Shown in pieces: positions 39,001 to 47,804 of a DNA stretch of 64,000 bases. The notes beneath the pieces were generated by a model. That model was not told the origin of the DNA, ran no database searches, and saw only the letters and a list, made by a program, of their open reading frames with translations. The stretch's first letter is position 1. The number at the start of each line of letters is the position of its first letter. Made by a program: the position numbers and the translations under genes. The DNA is from Amphiura filiformis (taxonomy: Eukaryota > Echinodermata > Ophiuroidea > Amphilepidida > Amphiuridae), in assembly GCF_039555335.1 (NCBI RefSeq), contig NC_092628.1, forward strand, positions 35,238,965 through 35,302,964, read 5' to 3'.

Positions 39001-42000
39001 GACACAACCTCACAGTTGCAGTGCAACAAGAATCCCAGACAGTTGACAATTGATTGCATTAGTCTAAGCTACAATGTACGAGTTACTAAAAAATGCAAAG
39101 AAAAGCGAGTCACATGATGTGACTTTGCATGATCAGCCAATGAGATGCTGATATTTCATCACATGACCTGATTCAATCAGCCAGTGGAGGGAGTATAAAA
39201 TTCTATCAATTGTTACCGATGTGTGTAAGCTACAAGATTTGTTACTTCATTCACTTACAGGTTGATCACTTTGCCCGTGCCAAGCGGATTGAAGAAATCC
39301 CACACCTGAAAAAAGAATATGAACAAAAGTCCATCGAAGACAAGAAACTGTGGGATCAGATGGAGGAGGAGCGCATAGAGCAGTTGAAGGAGGAGCGTGA
39401 GCTTGCGCTGAAAACAAGAGATCGCCTGGTCCGTATGAATAAAGACAAGGACGAGTTTATTAATACTCTTAAGCAGTCACGTATGAACATTTACAAGGTG
39501 AGTCATTATAAATTGAAATAAAAAAGATGTATAAATGTCAATGACTGACAGCAGAGTAGGCACCATGCAAGCTAGCAAATACCTGTATGGAAGGGGATAA
39601 GTTTGTGTTTACTCATAATAGAATAGCCATGTCAATCTCTTTTGAATAGCTATTTCACTACTTGGTAATTTCTTGGAAAAATCACCCTCTGCTGCTAGTG
39701 AAGTGACAATTTTTCTGCTAATTTATGATTTTAAGAAGACAGTGCCACTTAACATAACAGACAGACACATAATATGTTTATTATTTGTGAAATATGCTGG
39801 ATATATTTCTTTTAAAAAGTCAAGAAAGTTTCTTAGCCTTGGGCATTCCTGGACTCAATCTGCTGAATTTGTAATGAAATGATTATGGCCCCCTCACAGG
39901 CATCCCTGGCAGAGTATCAAGACAAGGTGCATGAAGCACGTACTCAACGTATGGCAGAACGCAAGGCCAGACGCAAAGAGGAACGCCGTCAGAAATGGAT
40001 TGAGGAGAAGGAAGAAGCAGAACAGATCCGCAAGGATGAAGAGGCCAAACGATGTAAGAGTAAACAGCTTATCAATCCAACCACTGTACAATTTGCACAA
40101 AGATAGAAATCAAGTCATTTTGTTTTGATTATAACCATTAGCCCAAAAATTCGGCCAACAGATGGTAGTATTGAGTGAGAGGTACTAACACTGCAAAAGT
40201 ATTATACAAGTTTGTATAAAAAATGTGGAATTGAAGGTCTTCAAATGCTTCAACACATTAAGGTGGCTGTGTACTCTAGGAGTTAAAATCCAGATTTGTA
40301 AACTCTAACTGCACTATTTTATGGATTTTATTTCACTATTTCACTCGTGTTCGGAATTTTGGAAGAGAGAAAATCTTTGTTGTACCAGCGGGGTACACGC
40401 GCTGCATAGTCGCGCAATTTGTTAACACACAGATACACTACGCATACGCGCCGCTTCTCTGCATGCGTGGCGCATCGTATGGAAACACTAATTTCAAGTG
40501 GTCAGATGGCTCCGTTTTAGCTGATAAAATGTGGGTTTTTTCAAGTTCTTTTCCCCGATTTAAATATCAAGTCATGAATCGATTTTGCTCTAACTTGTCA
40601 AGGGGCTGTGGATTTACCCGATGTTCACGTAATGTGAGGTAGAAAAACAAGAACTGTCGCATTCTCCTGTGAGCTTTGATAAAAGTGCAAAATGTGCATG
40701 TATGTAGTTACTCCATTTCCGGAGTTTCTGCGCCTGAGGTTCTGCGTATAACGTGCGCAGAAACTCCGTTTTTGGAGGTTGTGCACATGGACGACAGTGA
40801 CTATTATTATAGTTAAAAACCACCACAGCGTCGCTTAAAAACTCCAAAATCGGAGTATTTAGCGCCGGTCATAAAACCTCCGATATTGGAGGATTTGGCG
40901 CATCAAAACTAATGTTATAATAATTGTTTAAACATGCTAATTACTTTTAGTATTACTTTTAGTATACGCAAAAACTCCAAAATCAGAGTTTTTGCGCCGG
41001 TCGCAAAACCTCAGTAATGAAAAATAATTGCAGATTATTTTTTAATTCTTTTTGATATCTTGTGCACAATTGACTGTATTGTTGTACATTATATTTTCAG
41101 TGCGCGATGAGGCTCGCTTGAAGGAAGAAGCTGAATACAATGAAAACTCAGGAAACTGGAAGAACAGGAAGCTAAGCAAGCTGCAAGGTGAGAAATTACA
41201 AAATATAAAAGGAACTATCTTTTTCTGGCATATCAGTGCAAATTTAATTTGATTCTGTGCAATATAATACAATTCATTGTAGGTTTGTCCATACCTCATA
41301 TCCATACGCCATTAATACATTCATTCTTATACAAGTTAGACAAACATTTTGTTGTGGATGCATTATTTAACATTTTCCCAACAGGTAATTCATGAATATA
41401 TTTACCATTATTATGTTAGAATGAGTCAACAACATTGAACATAGCATGAACAGAATGTCAAGATGATTACAAGATATGCGCAGACATGACATTTTAGGCA
41501 CTGCATTCTTTACTAATCTACTTGTTTGTGATTATATTTTGGATTCCCTTAACAGTCAGTTGTTGGTCAAGAACTGATCACTGTCTTTCCCTCTTTATAT
41601 GTTGAATTTGTAGAATGAAAGAAATAGAGGACCGCCTTATACGTGAGAGAGAAGGTGTGGGAAGACCTTCACGAGATGACCGCCCACCAGGAGATAGTGA
41701 TAACTGGCGACGTGGTGAAGCGCCAAAACGTGATAATGAAGATTGGGGACGCAGCGAAGGAACTAGAAGATCACCTGATGAAAAGTAAGAAATCATTGAA
41801 AAACTAAATGTTGTTTATGGTTTGTTGTTGAAACAGTTGTATCAATGAACTTAAATCAGAGATGCCACTTTCTGATTTTGTTCATTTTCTCACCAAAATT
41901 TTAATTTTTAGGTCGTCCGAAGGAAAAGACATTATGGCATCACGAGTCAGGGTGTGTGTCAGTCTGTGTGTGTGTGTCCGTCAGTCAGTGTGTCTGTTAA

Positions 42001-45000
42001 CAATTATGCAAGGCTTTTTCAAGTTTTTGGTCACATATGAACAGTTAATGTTTTGATGAGTCCAAGTGTGTGAAAATATTGGATCCAAAACATAATAATG
42101 ATAAAATGGGATGTTTTACGCCAATTTGTCTTGCTATGAGTTTTAAAATATTGGACGAGGCGTAGTTTTAAAACTCATATTTTTATTTGCGAGGCAATGA
42201 AGACTTTGTTTTTATATAATAAGTTAAATTCCAAGACTTGGCGCCTTCAACAGTCAACACTGAAGCAAAACATCTTGTTTCAGTGAGCAAATAAATACTA
42301 ACAGAAGAAAAGAACAGTACTGTTTATATGTTTTCCTTACAAATTAGAAAATATCTATTTTGATTTTTTTTAAAGTACTTTTTAATCTGCGGTTGAAAGG
42401 GGATCATAAATATTCTTGATATGAAGAAACAGGGTCTTGTGGGGTGTCAGAGAAATTAAACCCTCTGTAAATTGCCATTGCAGGATTTTCATTTCAAGAC
42501 ATGGATAAAAATTTTTTTTTTTTAAATGCATTTTGCATTTGACTTTTTAGACCTGCTACAGATTAAACATGTTAATTTTTTTGGTAATATTCATTATTTT
42601 TTTCTCAGATTTCACCTTGTAACATAAATGAGTCCTGCCTGAAAGTACAATAACACTTAAGGAAGGTGGCAGATATTATCATATTGTGTTTGTACCTCAC
42701 ATTGAGGCCTGTACCAAAATAATCCAATTGCCAAATTTTGAGGTCAATTGCACTAGCCGTTTTGATAATTAGAAGTAAAAACGTTTTTCAGAATGACCCA
42801 TAGATTAGAATGTTATGTGTGGTATATCACAATTGGGGATGAAGCTATTACTTTTTCGTTCATAACATCTAAATGGAATATATTTTATGCCTACAATTTC
42901 ACCGGGATCAGAGGAGGCTTAAAGGCATTCCTACAATGCACTATGATTGGGAAATTTGATCAATATAACCTAATTTTAAAGGCAAAGTCCCCATTGCCAC
43001 ACACACAAAATGGTCATTTTAAAACTGCAGCCAACGAGCTAATAGTTGAGACTTAGGACTGATATTTGATTTTCTTACAGGAAACATTCATATTGCCCCA
43101 CTGCATTAATTTTATTCCTAAGTCTCGATGTTAAATAATAGGATGAAAACACCAGATATTTGCACACAATTCCAATGCAAGGCATGATCAACTGTACCAT
43201 ATGTGTACAAAAGCCAGACATACAAGGTCAGAAACCCCATTGGGTTGTGGGAATGTCTTTAAACATCCTCTGCACGGGATTATGAGAAAAATATGAGCTT
43301 TCTTCTGATGCCAAAATCACCATTTGTGGGGGGATGAGGCTGTTGATCAGGTCACCCATCTTTAAGGGTTATAGTGATGCTGCTCAAAATGTCATGAATC
43401 AGATGCAGTCATGAATCAAGAAACAGGTTCCATGGCTGCAATGGGACTCGAACCAGTGATCTGTTACTTCTATCCTCTGTTGATTATAAGTCTGACGCCT
43501 TACCGACTGCACCAACTAGGCAGTTGAAAAGGAGAAAATGTTATGCTTATTCCTTTGTTTACTTCAAAAGAACATATACATTTTTTTTGGTAAAGTTTGA
43601 ATGGACATTTTACATTTAAAAAGCACAAACGTTTAGAGAAGACATTAAACAAGGAATGTTGATATTGCATAAGACAGGAAATCTCATTCGTAATGTTTTG
43701 TGCAGGTTGCGTGCAAAAAAACCCCGAAACTGGAACATTATCATTTGAAATCAACAAAAGTTTATTTCAAGTCCAACAAAGGCCATATTTCTTTCTTTGC
43801 GGTGTTTGGAACATGTATCTGAATTAGCATCAAAAATGATAACTTGTTATTTTGGGGCCAGTATGGGGTTTGCAATCACTTGTTCGGTGCAAATAATGCA
43901 TTGCTGTGAATGCTCAATTCAGGCGATGCTAATTTGTTCTCTTGTTAGAAGAACAAATTAATGAGAACATTCTCTTTTGTTTATTTTTCATTGACACAGA
44001 CCAAGGGTAGAGCCATGGCGACCAAACAGGGCCAGAGAAGGGGGGTGGCGTGAACGTGAGGAAAAGCGTAAGGACAGCTGGAGAAGAAGCACAGATGAAC
44101 CTGACAATGATGCAAGCACTCCTGAAAGGGAACAACCAAAAGAAGAAAGAGGAGGTGGTGCTTGGAGAAAGGAGGAGAGAGGCGGGGAGGAAGAAAAGAC
44201 CATGCGTAGGGAGGAAAAACAACCAGAACAAGATGAAAGGCCACCAGAACGAGAAATCCGTAGGGAAGTGCCTGACAGGCGATTCGCAAGCCGTGATATA
44301 CGTCTTGACGAAGAAGGTAGCAACATCCGACGTCCAGCAAGTCGAGATATACGTCTAGATGAAGATCAGGGTAGGGAAATACGAAGGGATGATAGGGATA
44401 TGCGGAGGAATGATTTTGGTGATAGAGGTCCACCAAGGGATGATTGGAGACGAGACGGGGGTCAAAGGCGTGATTTTGACCGCGGTGGACGTGACCGAGA
44501 TTTTGACCGTGGTGGACGTGACCGCGATTTTGACCGCGGTGGACGGGATCGTGACTTTGATCGTGGTGGACGAGATCGTGACATGGGAAGGAGAGACTTT
44601 GGCGGTCGAGACAGGGACTTTGGACGTGGTGGGCGAGATGAGGATTCATGGCGCAGAGATGGACCCCCTCGTGACCGTGACGGACCACCTCGTGACCGTG
44701 ATGGACGTGGTCCACCAAGAGATGAGCGTGATTGGCGTCGTGATGGTCCCCCACAGGGTGACCGGGAATGGCGTCGTGATGGTCCTAGAGATAGTGGTCC
44801 ACCTCGAGACAGAGATGATTGGAGCGTGGCGATGGGCGGCGTGACGAAGGCCCTAGGCGTGATTTTGGCGATACGGATCGTGGTGGTGGCAGAGATCGTG
44901 ACATTGGACGTGACCGTGATGCAGGTGGACGCGACTTTGGCCGTGATCGTGGCCCACCACGTGAACAAGGCGCCTGGCGGAGAGATCGTGATGGACCACC

Positions 45001-45220
45001 ACGTGATCGCGACGGACCACCACGTGATAGAGCACCACGTGATAGGGACGGCCCACCACGTGATAGGGATGGCCCACCGCCTGGTAGGGATGGCCCACCG
45101 CCTGGTAGGGATGGCCCACCACGTGAGAGAGAACCACCTCGTGAGAAACGAGGCTCTCCCCCTAAGAAAGAACCTCAACAACAAGAAGATGATGGTTGGG
45201 AGACAGTAAAACGTCGATAA
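20742..45220 (+). CDS. EIF3A: Eukaryotic translation initiation factor 3 subunit A
   Basis: Scaffold subunit of the cytosolic eIF3 complex, which binds the 40S subunit and organises scanning initiation. The coding exons are 20742-20790, 25947-26137, 26298-26434, 29060-29223, 29618-29676, 30364-30504, 31171-31379, 32539-32710, 33193-33390, 35507-35623, 36091-36279, 36592-36729, 37607-37816, 38565-38669, 39261-39497, 39900-40053, 41101-41187, 41614-41784 and 44000-45220. All splice sites are GT-AG. The implied protein is about 1316 residues (human about 1380). It has an N-terminal helical region, a PCI domain (about 315-500), a charged coiled coil (about 545-860) and an Arg/Asp-rich tail ending [10 protein letters not shown]. 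Two single-base deletions, in exons 17 and 19, break the frame as given. Every other exon junction keeps phase. Identification rests on recalled family sequence, with near-identity in many exons. Confidence 0.96.
21050..21450. mobile_element. TTAA MITE family A, rearranged partial copy
   Basis: The left end (GGGGGTACTACTACTCTACACC) is recognisable. The centre segment (CTACAACTACTGCACTGGAA) occurs twice, at 21162 and 21286, showing an internal duplication. The right terminal repeat is missing after about 21450. Confidence 0.6.
21899..23051. mobile_element. hAT-type non-autonomous element, 1153 bp
   Basis: The ends are CAGTGTTCGATTT on the left and AAATCGAACACTG on the right. They are bounded by the exact 8-bp duplication TACAAAAG (21891-21898 and 23052-23059). 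The inverted subterminal word GAGTAGCAGTTTGT occurs near both ends (21980 and 22990). Interior open frames are below 70 codons and show no transposase motifs. It lies in EIF3A intron 1. Confidence 0.85.
23660..23735. mobile_element. TTAA MITE family A, right-end fragment
   Basis: Matches the last ~75 bases of family A (ATACATATCTCACTTGTCACC, then TAGTACCCCCTTAA). The left part is absent. Confidence 0.55.
25947..26137 (+). CDS. EIF3A: EIF3A coding exon 2
   Basis: Acceptor TTGTAG, donor GTGAGT. Encodes residues 17-80, including [20 protein letters not shown] and [12 protein letters not shown], which are nearly invariant in eIF3a. Confidence 0.95.
26298..26434 (+). CDS. EIF3A: EIF3A coding exon 3
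   Basis: Acceptor CTATTAG, donor GTAAGT. Starts in phase 0 and ends in phase 2. Encodes [20 protein letters not shown] and the acidic [12 protein letters not shown] segment typical of eIF3a. Confidence 0.95.
27166..27336. repeat. Hairpin MITE, ~171 bp
   Basis: GAGGTTAATAACT at the left is mirrored by AGTTATTAACCTC at the right. The arms are nearly complete, meeting at CCTCGGGCTGCGCCCTCGGG. A diverged relative lies at about 36785-36900. Confidence 0.75.
27419..28847. mobile_element. hAT-type element, middle level of the nest
   Basis: Terminal repeats CAGGCCGCGACAAAT and ATTTGTCGCGGCCTG are flanked by the exact 8-bp duplication GCGAGAAT (27411-27418 and 28848-28855). GCCCGATCGGGCA occurs near both ends. 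The span is 1429 bases, of which about 664 belong to a younger MITE inserted inside. Confidence 0.8.
27531..28194. mobile_element. TTAA-flanked MITE family B, copy 1
   Basis: A 664-bp palindrome flanked by TTAA (27527-27530 and 28195-28198). The ends are GGGCTGGGGTATGAACG on the left and GATCCC on the right. The arms meet around ATATGGATTTTTTTTCCC near 27830. Other copies lie at 48222-48846 and 56868-58591. Confidence 0.8.
29060..29223 (+). CDS. EIF3A: EIF3A coding exon 4
   Basis: Acceptor TTGCTACAG, donor GTAAGC. Encodes residues 126-181, including [19 protein letters not shown], an eIF3a signature. Confidence 0.95.
29618..29676 (+). CDS. EIF3A: EIF3A coding exon 5
   Basis: A short exon with acceptor ATTCCAG and donor GTAAGT. 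Encodes [19 protein letters not shown] in continuous frame with exon 4. The introns on both sides (29224-29617 and 29677-30363) contain nothing I recognise. Confidence 0.94.
30364..30504 (+). CDS. EIF3A: EIF3A coding exon 6
   Basis: Acceptor CACCCAG, donor GTAAGA, phase 0 at both ends. Encodes [20 protein letters not shown] and the following [20 protein letters not shown]. Intron 6 (30505-31170) shows no gene or element. Confidence 0.95.
31171..31379 (+). CDS. EIF3A: EIF3A coding exon 7
   Basis: Acceptor GATATTGCAG, donor GTAATG. Encodes residues 248-317, including [20 protein letters not shown] and [19 protein letters not shown]. It leads into the PCI domain. Intron 7 (31380-32538) contains a weak inverted repeat (about 32251-32427, ATGAGAAT and ATTCTCAT arms) and otherwise nothing recognisable. 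Confidence 0.95.
32539..32710 (+). CDS. EIF3A: EIF3A coding exon 8
   Basis: Acceptor TCCTACAG, donor GTAAGT. Encodes [20 protein letters not shown] and [20 protein letters not shown]. This is the N-terminal part of the PCI region. Intron 8 (32711-33192) is featureless. Confidence 0.95.
33193..33390 (+). CDS. EIF3A: EIF3A coding exon 9 (PCI domain)
   Basis: Acceptor ATGTTTCAG, donor GTGAGA. Encodes 66 residues including [20 protein letters not shown] and [18 protein letters not shown], core helices of the PCI module that joins the eIF3 octamer. Confidence 0.95.
33792..35425. repeat. 47-bp minisatellite in EIF3A intron 9
   Basis: About 31 units of 47 bases, each made of two related half-units: TTCCTATGTCAGCTATAAAG and TTCCTATGTCGACTGTTAAG. 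Units are nearly identical, with recurring variants (ATAAAG or ATTAAG, CCTATG or CGTATG). The last ~140 bases hold more diverged half-units only. It occupies most of the intron between exons 9 and 10 (33391-35506). Confidence 0.92.
35507..35623 (+). CDS. EIF3A: EIF3A coding exon 10 (PCI domain)
   Basis: Acceptor TTTTCACAG, donor GTAAGG. Encodes [20 protein letters not shown] and [14 protein letters not shown]. This is the winged-helix part of the PCI domain. Intron 10 (35624-36090) is featureless until the CT repeat at its 3' end. Confidence 0.95.
36061..36088 (+). repeat. (TC)14 microsatellite serving as polypyrimidine tract
   Basis: Fourteen TC dinucleotides run directly into the AG acceptor of EIF3A exon 11, after a C-rich stretch (CCCCCTCCCC). 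It must act as the pyrimidine tract of that splice site. Confidence 0.9.
36091..36279 (+). CDS. EIF3A: EIF3A coding exon 11
   Basis: Acceptor TCTCAG within the TC repeat, donor GTAAGT. Encodes [20 protein letters not shown] and [20 protein letters not shown]. It completes the PCI domain. Confidence 0.95.
36592..36729 (+). CDS. EIF3A: EIF3A coding exon 12
   Basis: Acceptor GATTTTCAG, donor GTAAGT. Encodes [20 protein letters not shown] and the following [20 protein letters not shown], the start of the charged spectrin-like coiled coil. Intron 12 (36730-37606) has a diverged relative of the 27166 hairpin near 36785-36900 and no gene. Confidence 0.95.
37607..37816 (+). CDS. EIF3A: EIF3A coding exon 13
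   Basis: Acceptor TTTATGCAG, donor GTCAGT. Encodes a 70-residue Glu/Arg/Gln-rich coiled coil (for example [20 protein letters not shown]). The family uses this region to bind eIF3b/g/i. Intron 13 (37817-38564) contains nothing recognisable. Confidence 0.93.
38565..38669 (+). CDS. EIF3A: EIF3A coding exon 14
   Basis: Acceptor CTATGCAG, donor GTACAT. Encodes [20 protein letters not shown] and [15 protein letters not shown], aligning to the IMAKQVEQLEKEKKELQ segment of vertebrate eIF3a. Intron 14 (38670-39260) is featureless. Confidence 0.94.
39261..39497 (+). CDS. EIF3A: EIF3A coding exon 15
   Basis: Acceptor CACTTACAG, donor GTGAGT. Encodes residues 694-772 of the coiled coil, starting [20 protein letters not shown]. 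Intron 15 (39498-39899) has no recognised feature. Confidence 0.95.
39900..40053 (+). CDS. EIF3A: EIF3A coding exon 16
   Basis: Acceptor CCCTCACAG, donor GTAAGA. Encodes [20 protein letters not shown] and [20 protein letters not shown]. It ends in phase 1. Confidence 0.94.
40054..41100 (+). other. EIF3A: EIF3A intron 16 with short inverted GGAG/CTCC motifs
   Basis: From 40700 to 41010 the intron carries repeated short palindromic words such as AACTCCAAAATCGGAGT, AAACCTCCGATATTGGAGG and AGAAACTCCGTTTTTGGAGG. They are separated by GCGCC-containing spacers. The rest is unremarkable. Confidence 0.45.
41101..41187 (+). CDS. EIF3A: EIF3A coding exon 17, with 1-base deletion
   Basis: Acceptor ATTTTCAG, donor GTGAGA. 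The first half reads [15 protein letters not shown] in phase with exon 16. The second half reads [11 protein letters not shown] in a frame shifted by one base, in phase with exon 18. The switch is at the A4 run 41143-41146, so one A is missing. As given, translation ends with a TGA at the exon 17/18 junction after about 853 residues. Confidence 0.85.
41614..41784 (+). CDS. EIF3A: EIF3A coding exon 18
   Basis: Acceptor TTTGTAG, donor GTAAGA. In phase 2 it reads [20 protein letters not shown] and continues into [16 protein letters not shown], the start of the Arg/Asp-rich tail. This frame fits exon 19 and requires the extra base in exon 17. Confidence 0.88.
41785..43999 (+). other. EIF3A: EIF3A intron 18, 2.2 kb
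   Basis: Contains TG/GT-rich sequence near 41945-42000, a short hairpin near 42135-42180 (ATGAGTTTTAAAA mirrored by TTTTAAAACTCAT) and a tRNA-derived element (43432-43520, - strand). Nothing else was recognised. Confidence 0.55.
43432..43520 (-). repeat. tRNA-derived SINE or tRNA pseudogene
   Basis: On the - strand an A-box-like TGGTGCAGTCGG (43514-43503) and a perfect B-box GGTTCGAGTCC (43454-43444) are spaced as in a tRNA. The acceptor arms do not pair and the anticodon stem is broken, so it is not a functional tRNA. It is most likely the head of a SINE. Confidence 0.55.
44000..45220 (+). CDS. EIF3A: EIF3A coding exon 19 (Arg/Asp-rich tail), with 1-base deletion
   Basis: Acceptor TTGACACAG. 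Encodes the low-complexity C-terminus: [20 protein letters not shown], then repeats of DFDRGGRDR (four copies, about 44475-44590), RDGPPRDRD units and PPPGRDG units, ending [10 protein letters not shown] and TAA at 45218-45220. The frame shifts by one base at 44823-44825, where AGC stands for AGGC. Reading without the base gives a hydrophobic non-homologous tail to 45209. Antisense frames here are shadows of the repeat. Confidence 0.88.
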
Positions 45221-45256
45221 AAGTTTAGAACATAAAATTATTTGTAATTTTATTAC

Positions 45257-45262
45257 AATAAA
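45257..45262 (+). terminator. EIF3A: EIF3A polyadenylation signal
   Basis: A canonical AATAAA 37 bases after the stop codon. A T-rich stretch precedes it. This is the first such signal downstream of the coding region. Confidence 0.65.
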
Positions 45263-45299
45263 AACTTCATCATTCTATTAAAACAACATTTTACAAGGA

Positions 45300-45825
45300 A
45301 AAGTAACGTGCATAATAATAATGTATGAGGATGGATTTCTCCCCTCCCATAGGTCAGCCACACAAATTATAACCAAAGACAACATTATAATATTTGAGAT
45401 AATGAAGTAACTGAAAAAATAAGAAAGTACACCCTAAAGACGCTGGCATTGCAAGTGCCTGCCATATGGAAATGCTTGCAGCAGAAATGATAAGAATTTT
45501 ATTTTAGTTGTCATATCTTAAAGAGCAGGTGTGTATGATGTGTCCAGCACAGGGAAATAAGTACAATTATACAATACCTAAGAGCAAGAAATTAATGTTT
45601 GCAGAATTATTGCCAGTTATTTAGTATTATGTAGTTTTGGAAAGCAGCAACTTGAAGGTGGCAATTGCATGAAAAGCAAGGCTTTGCCCATTTAATCTTT
45701 AATAAAACAAATTGGCTAACAGGTGTTAATTATAATATAAAATGTAAGAATGTCACATTGCAATTTATTAGGGATTATCTGTTCTATTCAAATTGGATTG
45801 TACACGCACTGGGTTACTTACTTAA
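45300..45825. other. Intergenic, possible longer 3' UTR, no gene
   Basis: AT-rich sequence downstream of EIF3A without conserved frames or recognised repeats. It could hold alternative 3' UTR sequence, but nothing directly shows this. Confidence 0.35.
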
Positions 45826-46182
45826 GGGGTACTACACCCTCGATAAATTTGTGTCTATTTTTGCATTTTTCTCAAAACTATTAACACAGTGGTAACAAAA
45901 GTTATGTATATTATAGGGGCAAGGAATCCAATTACTACACTGGAATTTCAGTGACCCAAGTGAAGTGGTTTCGTTATTTATGATAAGAAATAAGGTACCG
46001 CTAGGATGTACCTGCTTCGTATCATATATACTGAACCGCTTGTCTTGAGTCACTGAAATTTCAGTGTAGTAATTGGATTCCTTGCCCCAATAATATACAT
46101 AACTTTTGTTACCAGTGTGTTAATAGTTTTTGAGAAAAATGCGAAAATAGTCACAAATTTACCACATGGGTGTAGTACCCCC
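45826..46182. mobile_element. TTAA-flanked MITE family A, full copy
   Basis: 357 bases between TTAA at 45822-45825 and 46183-46186. The inverted ends are GGGGTACTACACCC and GGGTGTAGTACCCCC. The centre differs from other family members: it has AAGGAATCCAATTACTACAC where they have AAGGACTACAACTACTGCAC. Confidence 0.75.
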
Positions 46183-46186
46183 TTAA

Positions 46187-47509
46187 CAATTCCAAATTGT
46201 ACAATAATATTCTATAAAAGCTTTGTTAATTGTTAATGACTTTCTAAGCAAGATTTTGAAATTATGTCAAAATGTCTGTGTATATGTTGTGGATGACAAA
46301 ACCATGAAATTAAATGTAATCAACAATGTATTCCTGTGGCTTCTAATTACCATAGCATAAATAATGATTGGTTCTTCAGTCATGGAAGGTCATGATTACT
46401 TCAGACGGGATTTTACATACTTCACATGTATCTTTAGTGTCCCACCCATCAAGTATGTAAATCCAATTAATTCTGTAGGTCATGTTGAATGTACCTCGCA
46501 ATGGATCTAGGCACTTGTGTCAAGTAACAAAATGTTTGGTTCTGGTCTCATGTATGGCAATAACCAGCTCATTCTTAAACACTTGGAGAAGTGCTTGGAA
46601 AAAGAAAATAATATCTGAATTATTTTGGTTTCTGAATTGATTCTAATACGCCCTCCCCATTCCCCAGTCCTAAAATGATATAAGTTTGCTTAAAACCAAG
46701 ACCAACATTTTTTTTTTCAGCTTTATGATGATGCATAGTGAATGTTTGTGAAATAGGCCAAATTCCTCCACTGTGAACAATGTGTTGACATTTAATAAGG
46801 CAAAAGTGTCTTACCAGTTAATCAAATCTACTTGTTGTCAACAGATTTGTTTCTGAATAAATCCGTGAATTTAATTTACATCTTGTGTGTATTTTGTGTG
46901 ACTTTACAGTGTCATTCTCTTTCTTGCAATGAATGAATTGTGGATTTTTTCTTCATTCAGTGTGGATCTAGGTGGATGTTTTTATTTTATTGAAAAAATG
47001 GGGGTGGAAGATATGCATATCATTAGTACATGTACTACTATCAATGTGCTGGGGCTTGTTGTCATGGCTCACCTAACAAACATCGAAGGTGGGTCATCCA
47101 AAGGACCAATTGTAACATTTACTCTACAAAATATTCGAGGCCCATCACCCCAATATTCTTATTCTTGTTGCAAGATTTGAGTTGAATAATCCTACAGTGT
47201 AAATTGTGTATAACAGTAGCCCATAGAACTGTAGGGACCTACATTATTTACAGAGTGATGCACCACCCAACTCCCATGCTACCAAATGTTCTGAAAATAC
47301 CAGCATGAAACGGCACATGATGCCCTGGTTATGCCACTGGGTGAGGCTGTCAATTAGACACTTTATTTAAAAAAATTATTTATCTGAAACCCTACAAATG
47401 TTCCAAAAAAAACCCCAAAACACTTAACTGTTTTAAAAACATGAATGAAGTGGTATACAGTAGAGAAGTATCCCAATTCACAACTGTTTGGGCTATTCAT
47501 TAAAGCCTT
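46187..47509. other. Intergenic, no gene recognised
   Basis: AT-rich sequence without recognised exons or repeats. The 83-codon frame at 46929-47180 shows no motif. Confidence 0.4.
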
Positions 47510-47580
47510 GAGGGGGTACTACACCCCTTGCCAATTTTGTGCCTATTTTTGCATTTTTCTCAAAAATTATAGCGCATAAT
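47510..47580. mobile_element. TTAA MITE family A, left-end fragment
   Basis: Matches the first ~65 bases of family A (GGGGGTACTACACCCC, then ATTTTGTGCCTATTTTTGC) and stops at AGCGCATAAT. Confidence 0.55.
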
Positions 47581-47804
47581 CGGAAGCCACTGAAATTTTG
47601 GGGATAAGCTTTTTTTGTGGATATCTACTGAAATATGTCATAAAAAGATGCTAGGATCACGAAATACTCCTTTAAATCTATGAGCAAACTGTCAAATTCG
47701 CCCTATTGGTAGTAAAACGGGATGATTTTCTGTTGGTCTCCAAAAATGTATTGTTTGTTATGTGTCAGACCTTTAAAGAGGGCGCTATGACGAAAAAATG
47801 TTCA

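Noticed and set aside
43432-43520. Intron-containing tRNA-Ile (UAU) gene
   Set aside because: The loop CTTATAA is suggestive, but the acceptor arms are unpaired and the anticodon stem is broken.
43981-44754. 257-codon open frame on the - strand opposite the EIF3A tail
   Set aside because: It mirrors the Arg/Asp-rich repeat in an antisense phase (His/Val/Leu-rich). It has no motif and lies entirely within a well-supported exon.
44202-45209. 335-codon + strand frame as the natural EIF3A C-terminus
   Set aside because: After residue RDDW it becomes non-homologous and hydrophobic. The neighbouring frame restores the family ending WETVKRR, so the long frame results from a missing base.
20742-45220. 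EIF3A as a pseudogene because of two frameshifts
   Set aside because: All 19 exons, splice sites and phases are otherwise intact and strongly conserved. A similar deletion in GRPEL1 suggests a sequence-consensus cause.
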